Source: Pseudorhodoferax sp. Leaf265 (lineage in GTDB: Bacteria > Pseudomonadota > Gammaproteobacteria > Burkholderiales > Burkholderiaceae_C). From it: a stretch of DNA of 64,000 nt. Under the pieces are notes generated by a model. It searched no databases and had not been told where the DNA came from. It saw only the letters and a program-made list of their open reading frames with translations. Positions 23,189 through 30,972 of the stretch are shown here, piece after piece; the first letter of the stretch is position 1, and every line of letters starts with the position of its first letter. The stretch lies in the NCBI RefSeq assembly GCF_001422365.1, contig NZ_LMMT01000014.1:56344-120343 (forward strand), written 5' to 3'. Position numbers and translations under genes: made by a program.

Positions 23189-24430
23189 ATGCAGATCTAC
23201 AAGGTGGGCGGTGCCGTGCGCGACGCGCTGATGGGCTGGCCCGTGCACGACCACGACTGGGTGGTGGTGGGCGCCTCGCCGCAGCAGATGCTGGACGCCG
23301 GCTACCTGCCCGTTGGCAAGGACTTCCCGGTGTTCCTGCATCCGCAGACGCGCGAGGAGTACGCGCTGGCCCGCACCGAGCGCAAGACCGCGCGCGGCTA
23401 CCACGGCTTCGCCTTCCACGCCGCGCCCGACGTCACGCTGGAGCAGGATCTCGCACGCCGCGACCTCACCATCAATGCCATGGCCCAGCCGGCCGACGCG
23501 CAGGGGCTGGACGGCCTGGTCGACCCCTTCGGCGGCGCGGCCGACCTGCAGGGCCAGGTGCTGCGCCATGTCTCGGACGCTTTTCGCGAAGACCCGGTGC
23601 GCATCCTGCGGCTGGCGCGCTTCGCGGCCCGCTTCGCCGATTTCACGGTGGCGCCGGCCACCCAGGCGCTGATGCGCGAGATGGTGGTGGACGGTGAGGT
23701 CGATGCGCTGGTGTCCGAGCGGGTCTGGCAGGAACTCGCGCGCGGCCTCATGGAGCGCCGGCCCTCGCGCATGTTCGAGGTGCTGCGCGGCTGTGGTGCG
23801 CTGGCCCGCCTGCTGCCCGAGGTCGACGCGCTCTGGGGCGTGCCGCAGCGCGCCGAGCACCACCCCGAGGTCGACACCGGCGTGCACCTGATGCTCGTGC
23901 TGGACATGGCGGCCGCGCTGGCCGCACCCCTGCCCGTGCGTTTCGCCTGCCTGTGCCATGACCTGGGCAAGGCCACCACGCCGGCCGATCTGTTGCCGCG
24001 CCACCACGGCCATGAGCAGCGCAGCGCCCAGTTGCTGCGGCGCCTGGCCGAAAGGCTGCGCGTTCCGACCGAATGCCGCGATCTGGCCGATGTGGTCGCG
24101 CGCGAGCACGGCAATATCCACCGCAGCGCTGAATTGGGCGCGGTTGCCGTGATGCGGCTACTGGAGCGTTGCGACGCGATTCGCAAGCCCGCGCGATTCG
24201 AGCAAGCCCTGCTGGCCTGTGAATGCGACGCGCGTGGCCGGGCTGGCCTGGAGAACCGTCCCTATCCGCAGCGGGAGCGCCTGCGGCAATGCATGCAATC
24301 GGTTCTGGCGGTGGCGACCGACAGAATCTCCCGCGAGGCCTTGGCCGAGGGGCGCAAGGGGCCGGAAATCGGTGCCCGAATCCAGAAGGCGCGCCTGGCG
24401 GCTCTGGAAGAATATCTGGCGCGGGCCTGA
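23189..24430 (+). CDS. cca: CCA-adding tRNA nucleotidyltransferase with HD domain
   Basis: The 413-residue product has the class II nucleotidyltransferase head: KVGGAVRDALMG near residue 5, the metal-binding DHDWVVVG near 21 and RRDLTINAMA near 90, then EDPVRILRLARFAARF near 133. The C-terminal HD phosphohydrolase domain includes HHPEVDTGVH near 225 and CHDLGKATTP near 256. This is the E. coli-like multifunctional form that adds and repairs the 3' CCA of tRNAs. It starts with MQIYKVGGAV, the family's normal N terminus. It stands alone, followed by H-NS on the other strand. Confidence 0.96.
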   Translation: MQIYKVGGAVRDALMGWPVHDHDWVVVGASPQQMLDAGYLPVGKDFPVFLHPQTREEYALARTERKTARGYHGFAFHAAPDVTLEQDLARRDLTINAMAQPADAQGLDGLVDPFGGAADLQGQVLRHVSDAFREDPVRILRLARFAARFADFTVAPATQALMREMVVDGEVDALVSERVWQELARGLMERRPSRMFEVLRGCGALARLLPEVDALWGVPQRAEHHPEVDTGVHLMLVLDMAAALAAPLPVRFACLCHDLGKATTPADLLPRHHGHEQRSAQLLRRLAERLRVPTECRDLADVVAREHGNIHRSAELGAVAVMRLLERCDAIRKPARFEQALLACECDARGRAGLENRPYPQRERLRQCMQSVLAVATDRISREALAEGRKGPEIGARIQKARLAALEEYLARA

Positions 24431-24492
24431 GGCGGCCCGCCGAGCCATTATCGCGGCCGGGCGCAAAGGCCTGCGCCGCGGCCCGATGGTGG

Positions 24493-24783
24493 TCAGTTGA
24501 TCAGGTACTCTTCGCGGTTCTTGCCTTCGATCCACTTCGGCGGCTTGCCGCGGCCGGTCCAGGTGGCGCCGGTGCTCTTGTCGCGGTACTTGGGCGCGAC
24601 CTTCTGGCCGGCGGTGCTGCTTTTGCCGCTCTTGCGGCCAAAGACGTCGTCGGGCGTCAATGCGAATTCGGCGACCAGGGCGCGCACCTTGTCGATCGCG
24701 GCCTGATTTTCACGCTGCCTGGCTTCCTCGATCTGCTTTTCGAGGCTTTCGCGCTGCTGCAGCAGTTCCTTGTAGGTGGTCAT
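24493..24783 (-). CDS. H-NS-family nucleoid-associated protein
   Basis: The 96-residue product has a coiled-coil oligomerisation part (QQRESLEKQIEEARQRENQ near residue 9). A short linker and the H-NS DNA-binding hairpin YRDKSTGATWTGRGKPPKWI at about 66-85 follow. The TGRGKPP core is the AT-hook-like minor-groove contact. Size and sequence match the small H-NS/MvaT-class silencers common in Comamonadaceae. It likely represses AT-rich DNA. A perfect TATAAT lies 46 bases upstream and a hairpin lies in its leader, suggesting strong and perhaps post-transcriptionally tuned expression. Confidence 0.92.
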   Translation of the reverse strand: MTTYKELLQQRESLEKQIEEARQRENQAAIDKVRALVAEFALTPDDVFGRKSGKSSTAGQKVAPKYRDKSTGATWTGRGKPPKWIEGKNREEYLIN

Positions 24784-24801
24784 CGTTTTCCGTCCATAAA
24801 T

Positions 24802-24821
24802 CCTGCCGAACTATTGGCAGG
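24802..24821 (-). promoter_or_regulatory. Hairpin in the H-NS mRNA leader
   Basis: CCTGCC and GGCAGG form a 6-bp stem around an 8-base loop (GAACTATT on the + strand), 18 bases upstream of the H-NS start codon. It lies between the predicted transcription start and the ribosome-binding site. It may affect leader stability or act as an operator. Confidence 0.4.
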
Positions 24822-24828
24822 CGGGCGG

Positions 24829-24834
24829 ATTATA
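24829..24834 (-). promoter_or_regulatory. Consensus -10 box for the H-NS gene
   Basis: On the - strand these six bases read TATAAT, a perfect sigma-70 -10 element and rare in this GC-rich window. A weak -35 (TCTGCA) lies 17 bases upstream. Transcription would start near 24822, giving a leader of about 40 bases. Confidence 0.55.
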
Positions 24835-24907
24835 GGGATAAATCCATTCGCTGCAGAAACTGAATTTCTCGGCCCGGTGTTGGGGATTATGCGTACGTCA
24901 CCCTTCC

Positions 24908-25837
24908 TCAGTCAGGCGCCAGGGCCAGCGCCGCATAATCTCCCACACGGTCCTGCAATCCAGCCGGTGCCAGGATTACCCCTTGCGTGAGAGCTGGAAA
25001 ATGCGCCTGGACTTCGGCCTGCAATCGGGGCAGCAAATACGCGCGGTGGTGCCAGAACACGCTGCCACCCAGGCTGATGCACTGCAGGTCCAGTGTGGCG
25101 ACGAGGTTGTAGAGCATGCGGCCCAATATGCGGCACAGGCCGTCCACCGTTTCCTGCGCTGCGGCTTCGCCGGCACTGGCGCGGCCCAGCCAATGGGCAG
25201 CGTCGTGGCCGAAGCGGCGGGCAATGGCATTGCCGGCCACCAGCGACTCCACGTCGCCGCGGTTGCCGCAGCCGCACAGGGCCTCTTGGTCTTCGATGAC
25301 GAAGCTGTGGCCGGCATGGCCGGCATTGCCGTTCTTGCCGCGCAGCACGCGGCCGTCCACGCACAGGCCCACGCCGATGCCGGTGCTCCAGGTCACGTAG
25401 GCGCAGTCGTTCACGCCTTGCAGCGCGCCCCAGCGGCGCTCGGCCTCCAGCGCGGCGACGCAGTCGTTCTCCACGCGCAATCGGGCGAAGCGCGCGGCCA
25501 GCGGAGCCTCCACGGGCACGCTCATCCAGTCGTTGGGCAGGCCGCGCGCGGGGCCGGCTAGGCCGCCGCAGATGTTGGGCGTGGCCAGTTCGATGCGGCC
25601 ACCCTGCTTGACGAAGGGGCCGGCCGAGGACACGCCGGCCGACTGCACCTGGTCCGGATCGACACCGGCCTGGGTGCAGGCCGCGTCGACGAGGCGCAGG
25701 ATCTGCTCGGACAGCGCCAGCGGCGTGCCGGTCTTGGCAGTGGGTTCGCTCTGGCGCGCGAGGATCTCCGGCTTGGCGCCGGCGGGCGCCAGGCCCACGG
25801 CCACCTTGGTGCCGCCGATGTCGATGCAGGCTTTCAT
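24908..25837 (-). CDS. ROK-family sugar kinase or regulator-like protein
   Basis: The 309-residue ROK-fold protein has the ATP-binding DIGGTKVAVGL at residues 5-15, the catalytic-region block RVENDCVAALEAE near 125 and STGIGVGLCVDGRVL near 148. The zinc-binding region is CGCGNRGDVE near 190, where the third Cys of the usual CxCGxxGCxE is Asp. No helix-turn-helix precedes the domain, so it is a kinase-type ROK (glucose, GlcNAc or ManNAc as usual substrates; not decidable here). It starts at ATG 25837; upstream in-frame codons lack family similarity. The DUF2905 gene is just upstream on the same strand (14 bases). Confidence 0.82.
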   Translation of the reverse strand: MKACIDIGGTKVAVGLAPAGAKPEILARQSEPTAKTGTPLALSEQILRLVDAACTQAGVDPDQVQSAGVSSAGPFVKQGGRIELATPNICGGLAGPARGLPNDWMSVPVEAPLAARFARLRVENDCVAALEAERRWGALQGVNDCAYVTWSTGIGVGLCVDGRVLRGKNGNAGHAGHSFVIEDQEALCGCGNRGDVESLVAGNAIARRFGHDAAHWLGRASAGEAAAQETVDGLCRILGRMLYNLVATLDLQCISLGGSVFWHHRAYLLPRLQAEVQAHFPALTQGVILAPAGLQDRVGDYAALALAPD

Positions 25838-25851
25838 GGGCAGGTCTTGTC

Positions 25852-26046
25852 TCAGAGGATCTTGGAAATCAGGCTGACGACGGTGCTCAGCAGGATGGTG
25901 CTGGTCAGCGGCACGAACCATTCGCGCCCGAACAGTCGGAAGCGCAGATCGCCCGGAAGTTTCCCGAAACCCAGCTTGGCCAGGAAGGGTTGCAGCCAGT
26001 TGATCAGCAGCAGGGCGAGGAAGACGACGAGCAGCCAGCGCAGCAT
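25852..26046 (-). CDS. DUF2905 small membrane protein
   Basis: The 64-residue product has two hydrophobic helices separated by the conserved loop FGKLPGDLRFRLFGREWFVPL. The second helix ends LLSTVVSLISKIL. This is the complete DUF2905 pattern (FGxLPGD then PLxxSxLxS). Function is unknown; it is an inner-membrane protein widespread in Proteobacteria. It lies 4 bases downstream of the MidA-type methyltransferase stop and 14 bases upstream of the ROK gene start, so all three could be one transcript. Confidence 0.85.
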   Translation of the reverse strand: MLRWLLVVFLALLLINWLQPFLAKLGFGKLPGDLRFRLFGREWFVPLTSTILLSTVVSLISKIL

Positions 26047-26050
26047 GGCT

Positions 26051-27178
26051 TCAGAGCGTGTGGCTGCGGTCGCCCCGCGCGAAGCCGGGCGCGTCCCAGG
26101 GTTCGACGCCCCTGGACAGGGCCAGCACCTTGAACAACTCGCCCATCTCGTGCTCGGCGATGAGCCGGTGCGCCATCGCGCGCTGCGGGATCGGTGCCGC
26201 CTCCATCAGCGCGGGCAGGCCGCAGTTGATCAGGAAACGGGCCTGGCTGGTGTAGCCCAGCACGTCCCAGCCGGCGTCCTGCGCGGCCACGGCGATGCCC
26301 GTGAAGTCCACATGGGCCGTGATGTCCTTGGCGCCCAGGTGCGCGAGCGGGTCGGCGTCGGCGCGGTGGCCCTGGTGGCACATCAGCGTGCCGGCGCTGC
26401 GCTGCGGGTGGTAGTACTCGGCCTCGGGAAAGCCGTAGTCGATCAGCAGCGCCGCGCCGCGGCGCACATGGCCGGCCAGCGTGCGCACGAAGGCCTGGCC
26501 CTGCGGGTGGACCTCGGTCAGGTAGTCGTGCGGGCCGGGGATCTCGACGGGCGGGCGCAGGGCCGTGGGGCGGTCCTGCCAGGCCAGCGCGGCGCCTTGC
26601 AGCACCACGCCGCGCTCGTGCCACTGGCCGGCCACCCGGTGCAGCAGCTGCACCGGCATGGCGTCCAGCACCTCGTTGCCGACCAGCACGCCGTCGATCT
26701 GCGCGGGCAGCGCGTCGGCCCAGTGCAGCTGGTCGGCATGCGCGGCCAGGCGCGCCTGCTGGCGCGCGCGCAGCTCGGCCGAGAGGTCGACGATGGTGTA
26801 GCGGCGCACGCGCGGGCCCAGGTGTTCCAGTAGCTGCGCGGCCAGCGCGCCGGTGCCGGCGCCGAATTCCCACACCTCGTCGGTGCCGGTGCGCTCCAGC
26901 ATGTCGGCCACCTGCTGGGCCAGGGCCTGGCCGAACAGCGGCGAGAGTTCAGGCGCGGTCACAAAGTCGCTGCCGCCCTCGGGCATGGCGCCGAACTTGC
27001 GGCCGGCATTGGCGTAGTAGCCCAAGCCGGGCGCATAGAGCGCCAGCGCCATGAAGCGGTCGAAGGGCAGCCAGCCACCCGCCTGGTCGATGGCTTGGGC
27101 GATGTGGGCCCGCAATGCGGGGCTTCCCTCCCGCGCGGAGGGGCTTCCATTAGGATGCGCGGTCTCGTTGTCGTGCAC
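26051..27178 (-). CDS. MidA/NDUFAF7-type SAM-dependent methyltransferase
   Basis: The 375-residue protein of the DUF185/COG1565 family has an early block FDRFMALALYAPGLGYYA near residue 40, the SAM-binding VWEFGAGTGALAAQLLEHLG near 95, and VLVGNEVLDAMPVQ near 160. Eukaryotic members dimethylate an Arg of a complex I subunit; bacterial substrates are unknown. A GTG start at 27178 was chosen because GGGGGAG lies 9 bases upstream; the alternative TTG at 27196 has none. It is divergent from the SDR gene with only about 17 bases between starts, so promoters must lie within coding DNA. Confidence 0.88.
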   Translation of the reverse strand: MHDNETAHPNGSPSAREGSPALRAHIAQAIDQAGGWLPFDRFMALALYAPGLGYYANAGRKFGAMPEGGSDFVTAPELSPLFGQALAQQVADMLERTGTDEVWEFGAGTGALAAQLLEHLGPRVRRYTIVDLSAELRARQQARLAAHADQLHWADALPAQIDGVLVGNEVLDAMPVQLLHRVAGQWHERGVVLQGAALAWQDRPTALRPPVEIPGPHDYLTEVHPQGQAFVRTLAGHVRRGAALLIDYGFPEAEYYHPQRSAGTLMCHQGHRADADPLAHLGAKDITAHVDFTGIAVAAQDAGWDVLGYTSQARFLINCGLPALMEAAPIPQRAMAHRLIAEHEMGELFKVLALSRGVEPWDAPGFARGDRSHTL

Positions 27179-27195
27179 CCGTGGATTCTCCCCCA

Positions 27196-27993
27196 ATGAC
27201 CCAGACCCCCGTCGCCGCCGGACGCACCGTGCTGGTCACCGGTGCCGGCCGGCGGCTGGGCCGTGCCATCGCGCTCGACCTGGCCGCTGCCGGCTGGCAG
27301 GTGGCGGTGCACTACCGCGCGTCCGAGGCCGAGGCGCTGCAGACCGTGGCGGACTGCGCCGCCGCGGGCCCTGCCCGCCATGCCGCCTTCGCCTGCGACC
27401 TGGCCGACGAGGCCGCCACGCGCGCGCTGCTGCCCGCGGTGGAGGCCGCGCTGGGGCCTGTCACGGCCGTGGTCAACAACGCCTCGCTGTTCGAGCACGA
27501 CGGCGCTGAGGACTTCGGCTACGCCGCCATGGAGCGGCACTGGCGCAGCAACACCGGCGCACCCATCGTGCTGGCCCAGGTGCTGCACCGGCTGCTGACG
27601 GCGCGCGGCGCCGGCCCGCGCAGCGGTGCGGTGGTCAACCTGCTGGACCAGAAGCTCTGGAACCCCAACCCCGATTTCCTGAGCTACACGCTGTCCAAGG
27701 CCGCGCTGGAGGCCGCCAACACCTTGCTGGCCCAGGCGCTGGCGCCGCTGCTGCGCGTGGTCGGCGTGGCGCCCGGGCTCACGCTGACCAGCCACCTGCT
27801 CAGCGACGAGGCTTTCGCCGCCGCGCACCGACTGTCGCCGCTGGGCCGCTCGTCCACGCCCGAGGATGTGGCCGGCGCCGTGCGCTTCGCGCTCGAGAAC
27901 CAGTCTCTGACCGGTACCACGCTGCTCGTCGATGGCGGCCAGCACCTCATGAAGTTCGACCGCGACTTCTCGATGATGGGAACACCAACATGA
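27196..27993 (+). CDS. Short-chain dehydrogenase, pteridine-reductase (FolM)-like
   Basis: The 265-residue SDR has the cofactor motif TGAGRRLGRAIA near residue 16. The Arg after the glycines suggests NADPH. NNASLFEHD near 94 and the catalytic block SYTLSKAALEAANTL near 162 (YxxxK) are also present. The Arg-rich TGAxRRxG signature and coupling to folB (ATGA overlap with the next gene) suggest dihydromonapterin/dihydrofolate reductase activity as in FolM. No Shine-Dalgarno precedes ATG 27196; a GTG 15 bases upstream is possible. Its product and the following aldolase would act in one pterin pathway. Confidence 0.82.
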   Translation: MTQTPVAAGRTVLVTGAGRRLGRAIALDLAAAGWQVAVHYRASEAEALQTVADCAAAGPARHAAFACDLADEAATRALLPAVEAALGPVTAVVNNASLFEHDGAEDFGYAAMERHWRSNTGAPIVLAQVLHRLLTARGAGPRSGAVVNLLDQKLWNPNPDFLSYTLSKAALEAANTLLAQALAPLLRVVGVAPGLTLTSHLLSDEAFAAAHRLSPLGRSSTPEDVAGAVRFALENQSLTGTTLLVDGGQHLMKFDRDFSMMGTPT

Positions 27994-28364
27994 CGATCAA
28001 CGCCGCCGGCACCCAGACCCTGCACCTGAGCGGGCTGCGCTTCGACGCCAACCTGGGCATCCTCGACTCCGAGAAGACCGCGCCCCAGCCCATCCTGGTG
28101 GACGCCGAGCTCAACCTGGGCACCCAGCCGCTGCGCCCGCGCGACGACGACATCACCCATGTGCTGGACTACCGCAAGGTGCGCCAGATCGTCATCGACG
28201 AGTGCACGGCCGAGCATGTGAACCTGCTGGAAAGCCTGATCGGCAAGCTGGCCCAGCGCCTCATGCTGCTGCCCGGCGTGCTGGGCGTGCGCGTGAAGAT
28301 CGCCAAGCTGGAGATCTTCGACGACTGCGAAGTGGCGATCCGGGTCGAAGCCGGGCAGTGGTGA
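27990..28364 (+). CDS. folB: Dihydroneopterin aldolase
   Basis: The 124-residue product has the FolB fold: GLRFDANLGILDSEKTAPQP near residue 14, DYRKVRQIVIDECT near 59, the substrate-anchoring Glu in NLLESLIGKLAQRL near 80, and VKIAKLEIFDDCEVAIRVE at the end. The enzyme cleaves dihydroneopterin to 6-hydroxymethyl-dihydropterin and glycolaldehyde for folate synthesis. The ATG overlaps the stop of the pteridine-reductase-like SDR, a tight pterin operon. ttcA follows after 71 bases. Confidence 0.9.
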   Translation: MTINAAGTQTLHLSGLRFDANLGILDSEKTAPQPILVDAELNLGTQPLRPRDDDITHVLDYRKVRQIVIDECTAEHVNLLESLIGKLAQRLMLLPGVLGVRVKIAKLEIFDDCEVAIRVEAGQW

Positions 28365-28435
28365 GCGAAAAGGCCCTGCGCGGCGGGCCAGGGCCGGCTT
28401 GACGGAAAATCCCGCCCTTGCCCGCAGGAAGCCCT

Positions 28436-29362
28436 ATGAACGCCGTCTGGACCGCCGAAGAACCCGCCACCGAAGCCGCGCCCGCCGCGCAGCCCAAGAT
28501 CGAGCGCGAAACCCACAAGCTGGAGAAGCGCCTGTGCCGCCTGATGGGCCAGGCCATCGTCGACTACAACATGGTCGAGGAGGGCGACAAGGTCATGGTC
28601 TGCATGTCCGGCGGCAAGGACAGCTACGCCATGCTGGACATCCTGCTCAAGCTGCGCGCGCGGGCCCCGATCTCGTTCGACATCGTGGCCGTGAACCTCG
28701 ACCAGAAGCAACCCGGCTTCCCCGAGCACGTGCTGCCCGAGTACCTGAAGAGCCAGGGCGTGCCCTTCCACATCGAGGAGCAGGACACCTACAGCATCGT
28801 CAAGCGCGTGATCCCCGAGGGCAAGACCACCTGCGGCCTGTGCAGCCGGCTGCGCCGCGGCATCCTGTACCGCGTGGCCGACGAACTGGGCGCGACCAAG
28901 ATCGCGCTGGGCCACCACCGCGACGACATCCTGCAGACGCTGTTCCTCAACATGTTCTTCGGCGCCAAGTTGAAGGGCATGCCGGCCAAGCTGGTCAGCG
29001 ACGACGGCCGCCACATCGTGATCCGTCCGCTGGCCTACGTGCCCGAGCGCGACCTCGTGCGCTGGGCCGCGCACCGGCAATTCCCCATCATCCCGTGCAC
29101 GCTGTGCGGCAGCCAGGAGAACGCCCAGCGCAAGCAGGTGGCCGCCATGCTGCAGGAGTGGGAAAAGAAGTACCCGGGCCGGGTGGAGAACATGTTCACG
29201 GCGTTACAGAACGTCGTGCCCTCGCACCTGATGGACGGAACCCGCTACGACTTCAAGGGTCTGAAGACCACGGGCGTGCCCGACCCCTCCGGCGACAAGG
29301 CGTTCGACGCGGAAGACATCGCGCCGCCCGTCGCACCGCTGCTGCAGGTCGTCCGGCTCTGA
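28436..29362 (+). CDS. ttcA: tRNA 2-thiocytidine(32) synthetase
   Basis: The 308-residue product has the PP-loop ATP-binding motif [11 protein letters not shown] at residues 57-67 and the cluster-binding CGLCSR near 133. [19 protein letters not shown] near 155 and a third Cys region, CTLCGSQ near 220, are also present. TtcA uses an [4Fe-4S] cluster to thiolate C32 of certain tRNAs. The ATG at 28436 has GGAAG 7 bases upstream; an earlier ATG at 28418 is less well placed. The highly conserved length and motif order leave little doubt. Confidence 0.95.
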   Translation: MNAVWTAEEPATEAAPAAQPKIERETHKLEKRLCRLMGQAIVDYNMVEEGDKVMVCMSGGKDSYAMLDILLKLRARAPISFDIVAVNLDQKQPGFPEHVLPEYLKSQGVPFHIEEQDTYSIVKRVIPEGKTTCGLCSRLRRGILYRVADELGATKIALGHHRDDILQTLFLNMFFGAKLKGMPAKLVSDDGRHIVIRPLAYVPERDLVRWAAHRQFPIIPCTLCGSQENAQRKQVAAMLQEWEKKYPGRVENMFTALQNVVPSHLMDGTRYDFKGLKTTGVPDPSGDKAFDAEDIAPPVAPLLQVVRL

Positions 29363-29392
29363 GCGGGGACGGTGCGTCGAGGAGGCATTGAC

Positions 29393-30037
29393 ATGCGAGT
29401 CCCTGTGCGAATCCAGACGCGAATGACCCTGGCGGTGGCCGTGGCGGCCACGGTGCTGCTGTCCGGCTGCGCCACAAGCTACGTGGTCGACAACCAGGTG
29501 CAGACCTTTTCCGAACTGCGCACGGTGCCCCAGCCGGCCACCTACCGCTTCGAGCGCCTGCCCTCGCAGCAGTCGGCCTCGGGCGCGCAGGCCCAGCTGG
29601 AGGCCGCGGCTGAGCCCGCGCTGGCCAAGGCCGGCTGGGTGCGCAACGACGCCGCGGCGCGCTACAGCGTGCTGATCGGCAGCGACGTGGTGAGCACCAC
29701 CCAGCTGGTCGATCCCTGGGTCTACAGCCGTTTCGGACCCTGGGGTCCGTACTACGGCCGGCGCTGGGCCGGTGGCGCCGGCTTCTATGGCTGGGGGCCG
29801 TACTGGAGCTACCGCAACGACATGTGGGACCGCAGCTATGTCCAGCGCCAGGTCAGCGTGGTGATCCGCGACCTGTCCAACCAGCAGGTGGTCTACGAAA
29901 CGCGGGCCGTGCACGAATCGCGCTGGCCGAACGACCCGGACCTGCTCGCGCCCATGTTCGACGCCGCGCTGAGCAGCTTCCCGCAGCCGCCGGCCGGCGT
30001 GCGGCAGGTCAACATCGAGATCCCAGTCAAGAAGTGA
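29393..30037 (+). CDS. DUF4136-family outer-membrane lipoprotein
   Basis: The 214-residue product has a lipoprotein signal ending LLSGC (lipidated Cys26) and no Asp at +2, so outer-membrane sorting is likely. The mature part contains the DUF4136 core (TYRFERLPS near residue 56, GWVRNDAAARYSVLIG near 85) and an aromatic Gly/Tyr/Trp-rich patch (WGPYYGRRWAGG). QVSVVIRDLSNQQVVYETRA follows near 155. Function of the family is unknown. GAGGAGG lies 8 bases before the ATG at 29393 and fixes the start. The stop is 1 base from the convergent oxygenase stop. Confidence 0.88.
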   Translation: MRVPVRIQTRMTLAVAVAATVLLSGCATSYVVDNQVQTFSELRTVPQPATYRFERLPSQQSASGAQAQLEAAAEPALAKAGWVRNDAAARYSVLIGSDVVSTTQLVDPWVYSRFGPWGPYYGRRWAGGAGFYGWGPYWSYRNDMWDRSYVQRQVSVVIRDLSNQQVVYETRAVHESRWPNDPDLLAPMFDAALSSFPQPPAGVRQVNIEIPVKK

Positions 30038-30038
30038 T

Positions 30039-30950
30039 TCAGCCGTAGGTGGCGGCCAGGCGCTGGCGCAGGTATTCGCCGGCCGTCACGGGTGCGTGGC
30101 GCGGCGCCTCGCCGGCCGGCACACAGCCGGGGATCGCGCTGACCAGCGCGTCCGGGTTCGGGTCCAGGAAGAAGGCCACCGAGTAACGCGCGCGCGCCGG
30201 CGGCAGCACGCGGTGCGGGGTGGACACATAGACGTCGTTGGACCAGCGCATCAGGCAATCGCCGATGTTGCAGACGAAGGCGCCCGGCAACGCCGGCACG
30301 TCGGTCCAGCCACCGCCACGCCGTTGCACCTGCAGCCCGGCCACGCCATCGGTGGCCAGCAGCGTCACGTTGCCGTAGTCGGTGTGGGCGCCGGCCCCGG
30401 CCCGGCCGGCCGGCGCGTCGGCTGCAAAGTGGGCCGGGTAGTGCAGCAGGCGCAGCGTGGCCTGCGGGCGGTCCAGCTTGTCGTCGAAGAAGTCCTCGGC
30501 CAGGCCCAGGTCCAGCGCGAACGCGCGATGCAGCCGCCGGCCCACCGCCAGTGCGGCATCGAAGTAGGCCTGCGCCTGCGCCCGCCAGCCGTCGATGGGC
30601 GGCCAGATGTTGGGCGGGCGCGTGGCCTCGTCGGTCCAGACCAGGTTGTAGGCCTCCTTGAGGTCGGGCGCGGTGGCCTCGTCCAGCGCTTCCACACCCA
30701 GGCCCACATAGCCACGGTTGTGGCCATGGCGGGCGATGGCCAGGGCGCGCTTGTCCTGCGCCGGCAGCGCGAAGACGGCGTGCGCTGCGGCGAACACTCC
30801 CGTGGTACAGGCGGCGGGTACGCCATGGCCCGTGACGGCGAAGAAGCCCGTCTCGCGGCAGGCGAGGCCGATGGCCTGGGCGGCGGCCAGGCGCACGGCA
30901 GCGTCGCGGTGCGTCAGCGGGCCGATGTCGATGAGGGGGATGCTGTCCAT
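30039..30950 (-). CDS. 2-oxoglutarate/Fe(II)-dependent dioxygenase (isopenicillin N synthase-like)
   Basis: The 303-residue product has the DIOX N-terminal half (IPLIDIGPL, then CRETGFFAVTGHGVPAA near 32) and the catalytic jellyroll. Fe ligands are His and Asp in AHTDYGNVTLLA near 193 and His in STPHRVLPP near 250, with Arg-x-Ser (RYSVAFF) near 262 for 2-oxoglutarate. It is 22 bases downstream of the acyl-CoA ligase gene on the same strand, so it may be the last gene of that TetR-controlled unit. The substrate is unknown; plant and bacterial relatives oxidise small amino-acid-like or aromatic compounds. Confidence 0.88.
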   Translation of the reverse strand: MDSIPLIDIGPLTHRDAAVRLAAAQAIGLACRETGFFAVTGHGVPAACTTGVFAAAHAVFALPAQDKRALAIARHGHNRGYVGLGVEALDEATAPDLKEAYNLVWTDEATRPPNIWPPIDGWRAQAQAYFDAALAVGRRLHRAFALDLGLAEDFFDDKLDRPQATLRLLHYPAHFAADAPAGRAGAGAHTDYGNVTLLATDGVAGLQVQRRGGGWTDVPALPGAFVCNIGDCLMRWSNDVYVSTPHRVLPPARARYSVAFFLDPNPDALVSAIPGCVPAGEAPRHAPVTAGEYLRQRLAATYG

Positions 30951-30972
30951 GCGGGCAGCATAGCCCGCCGCG

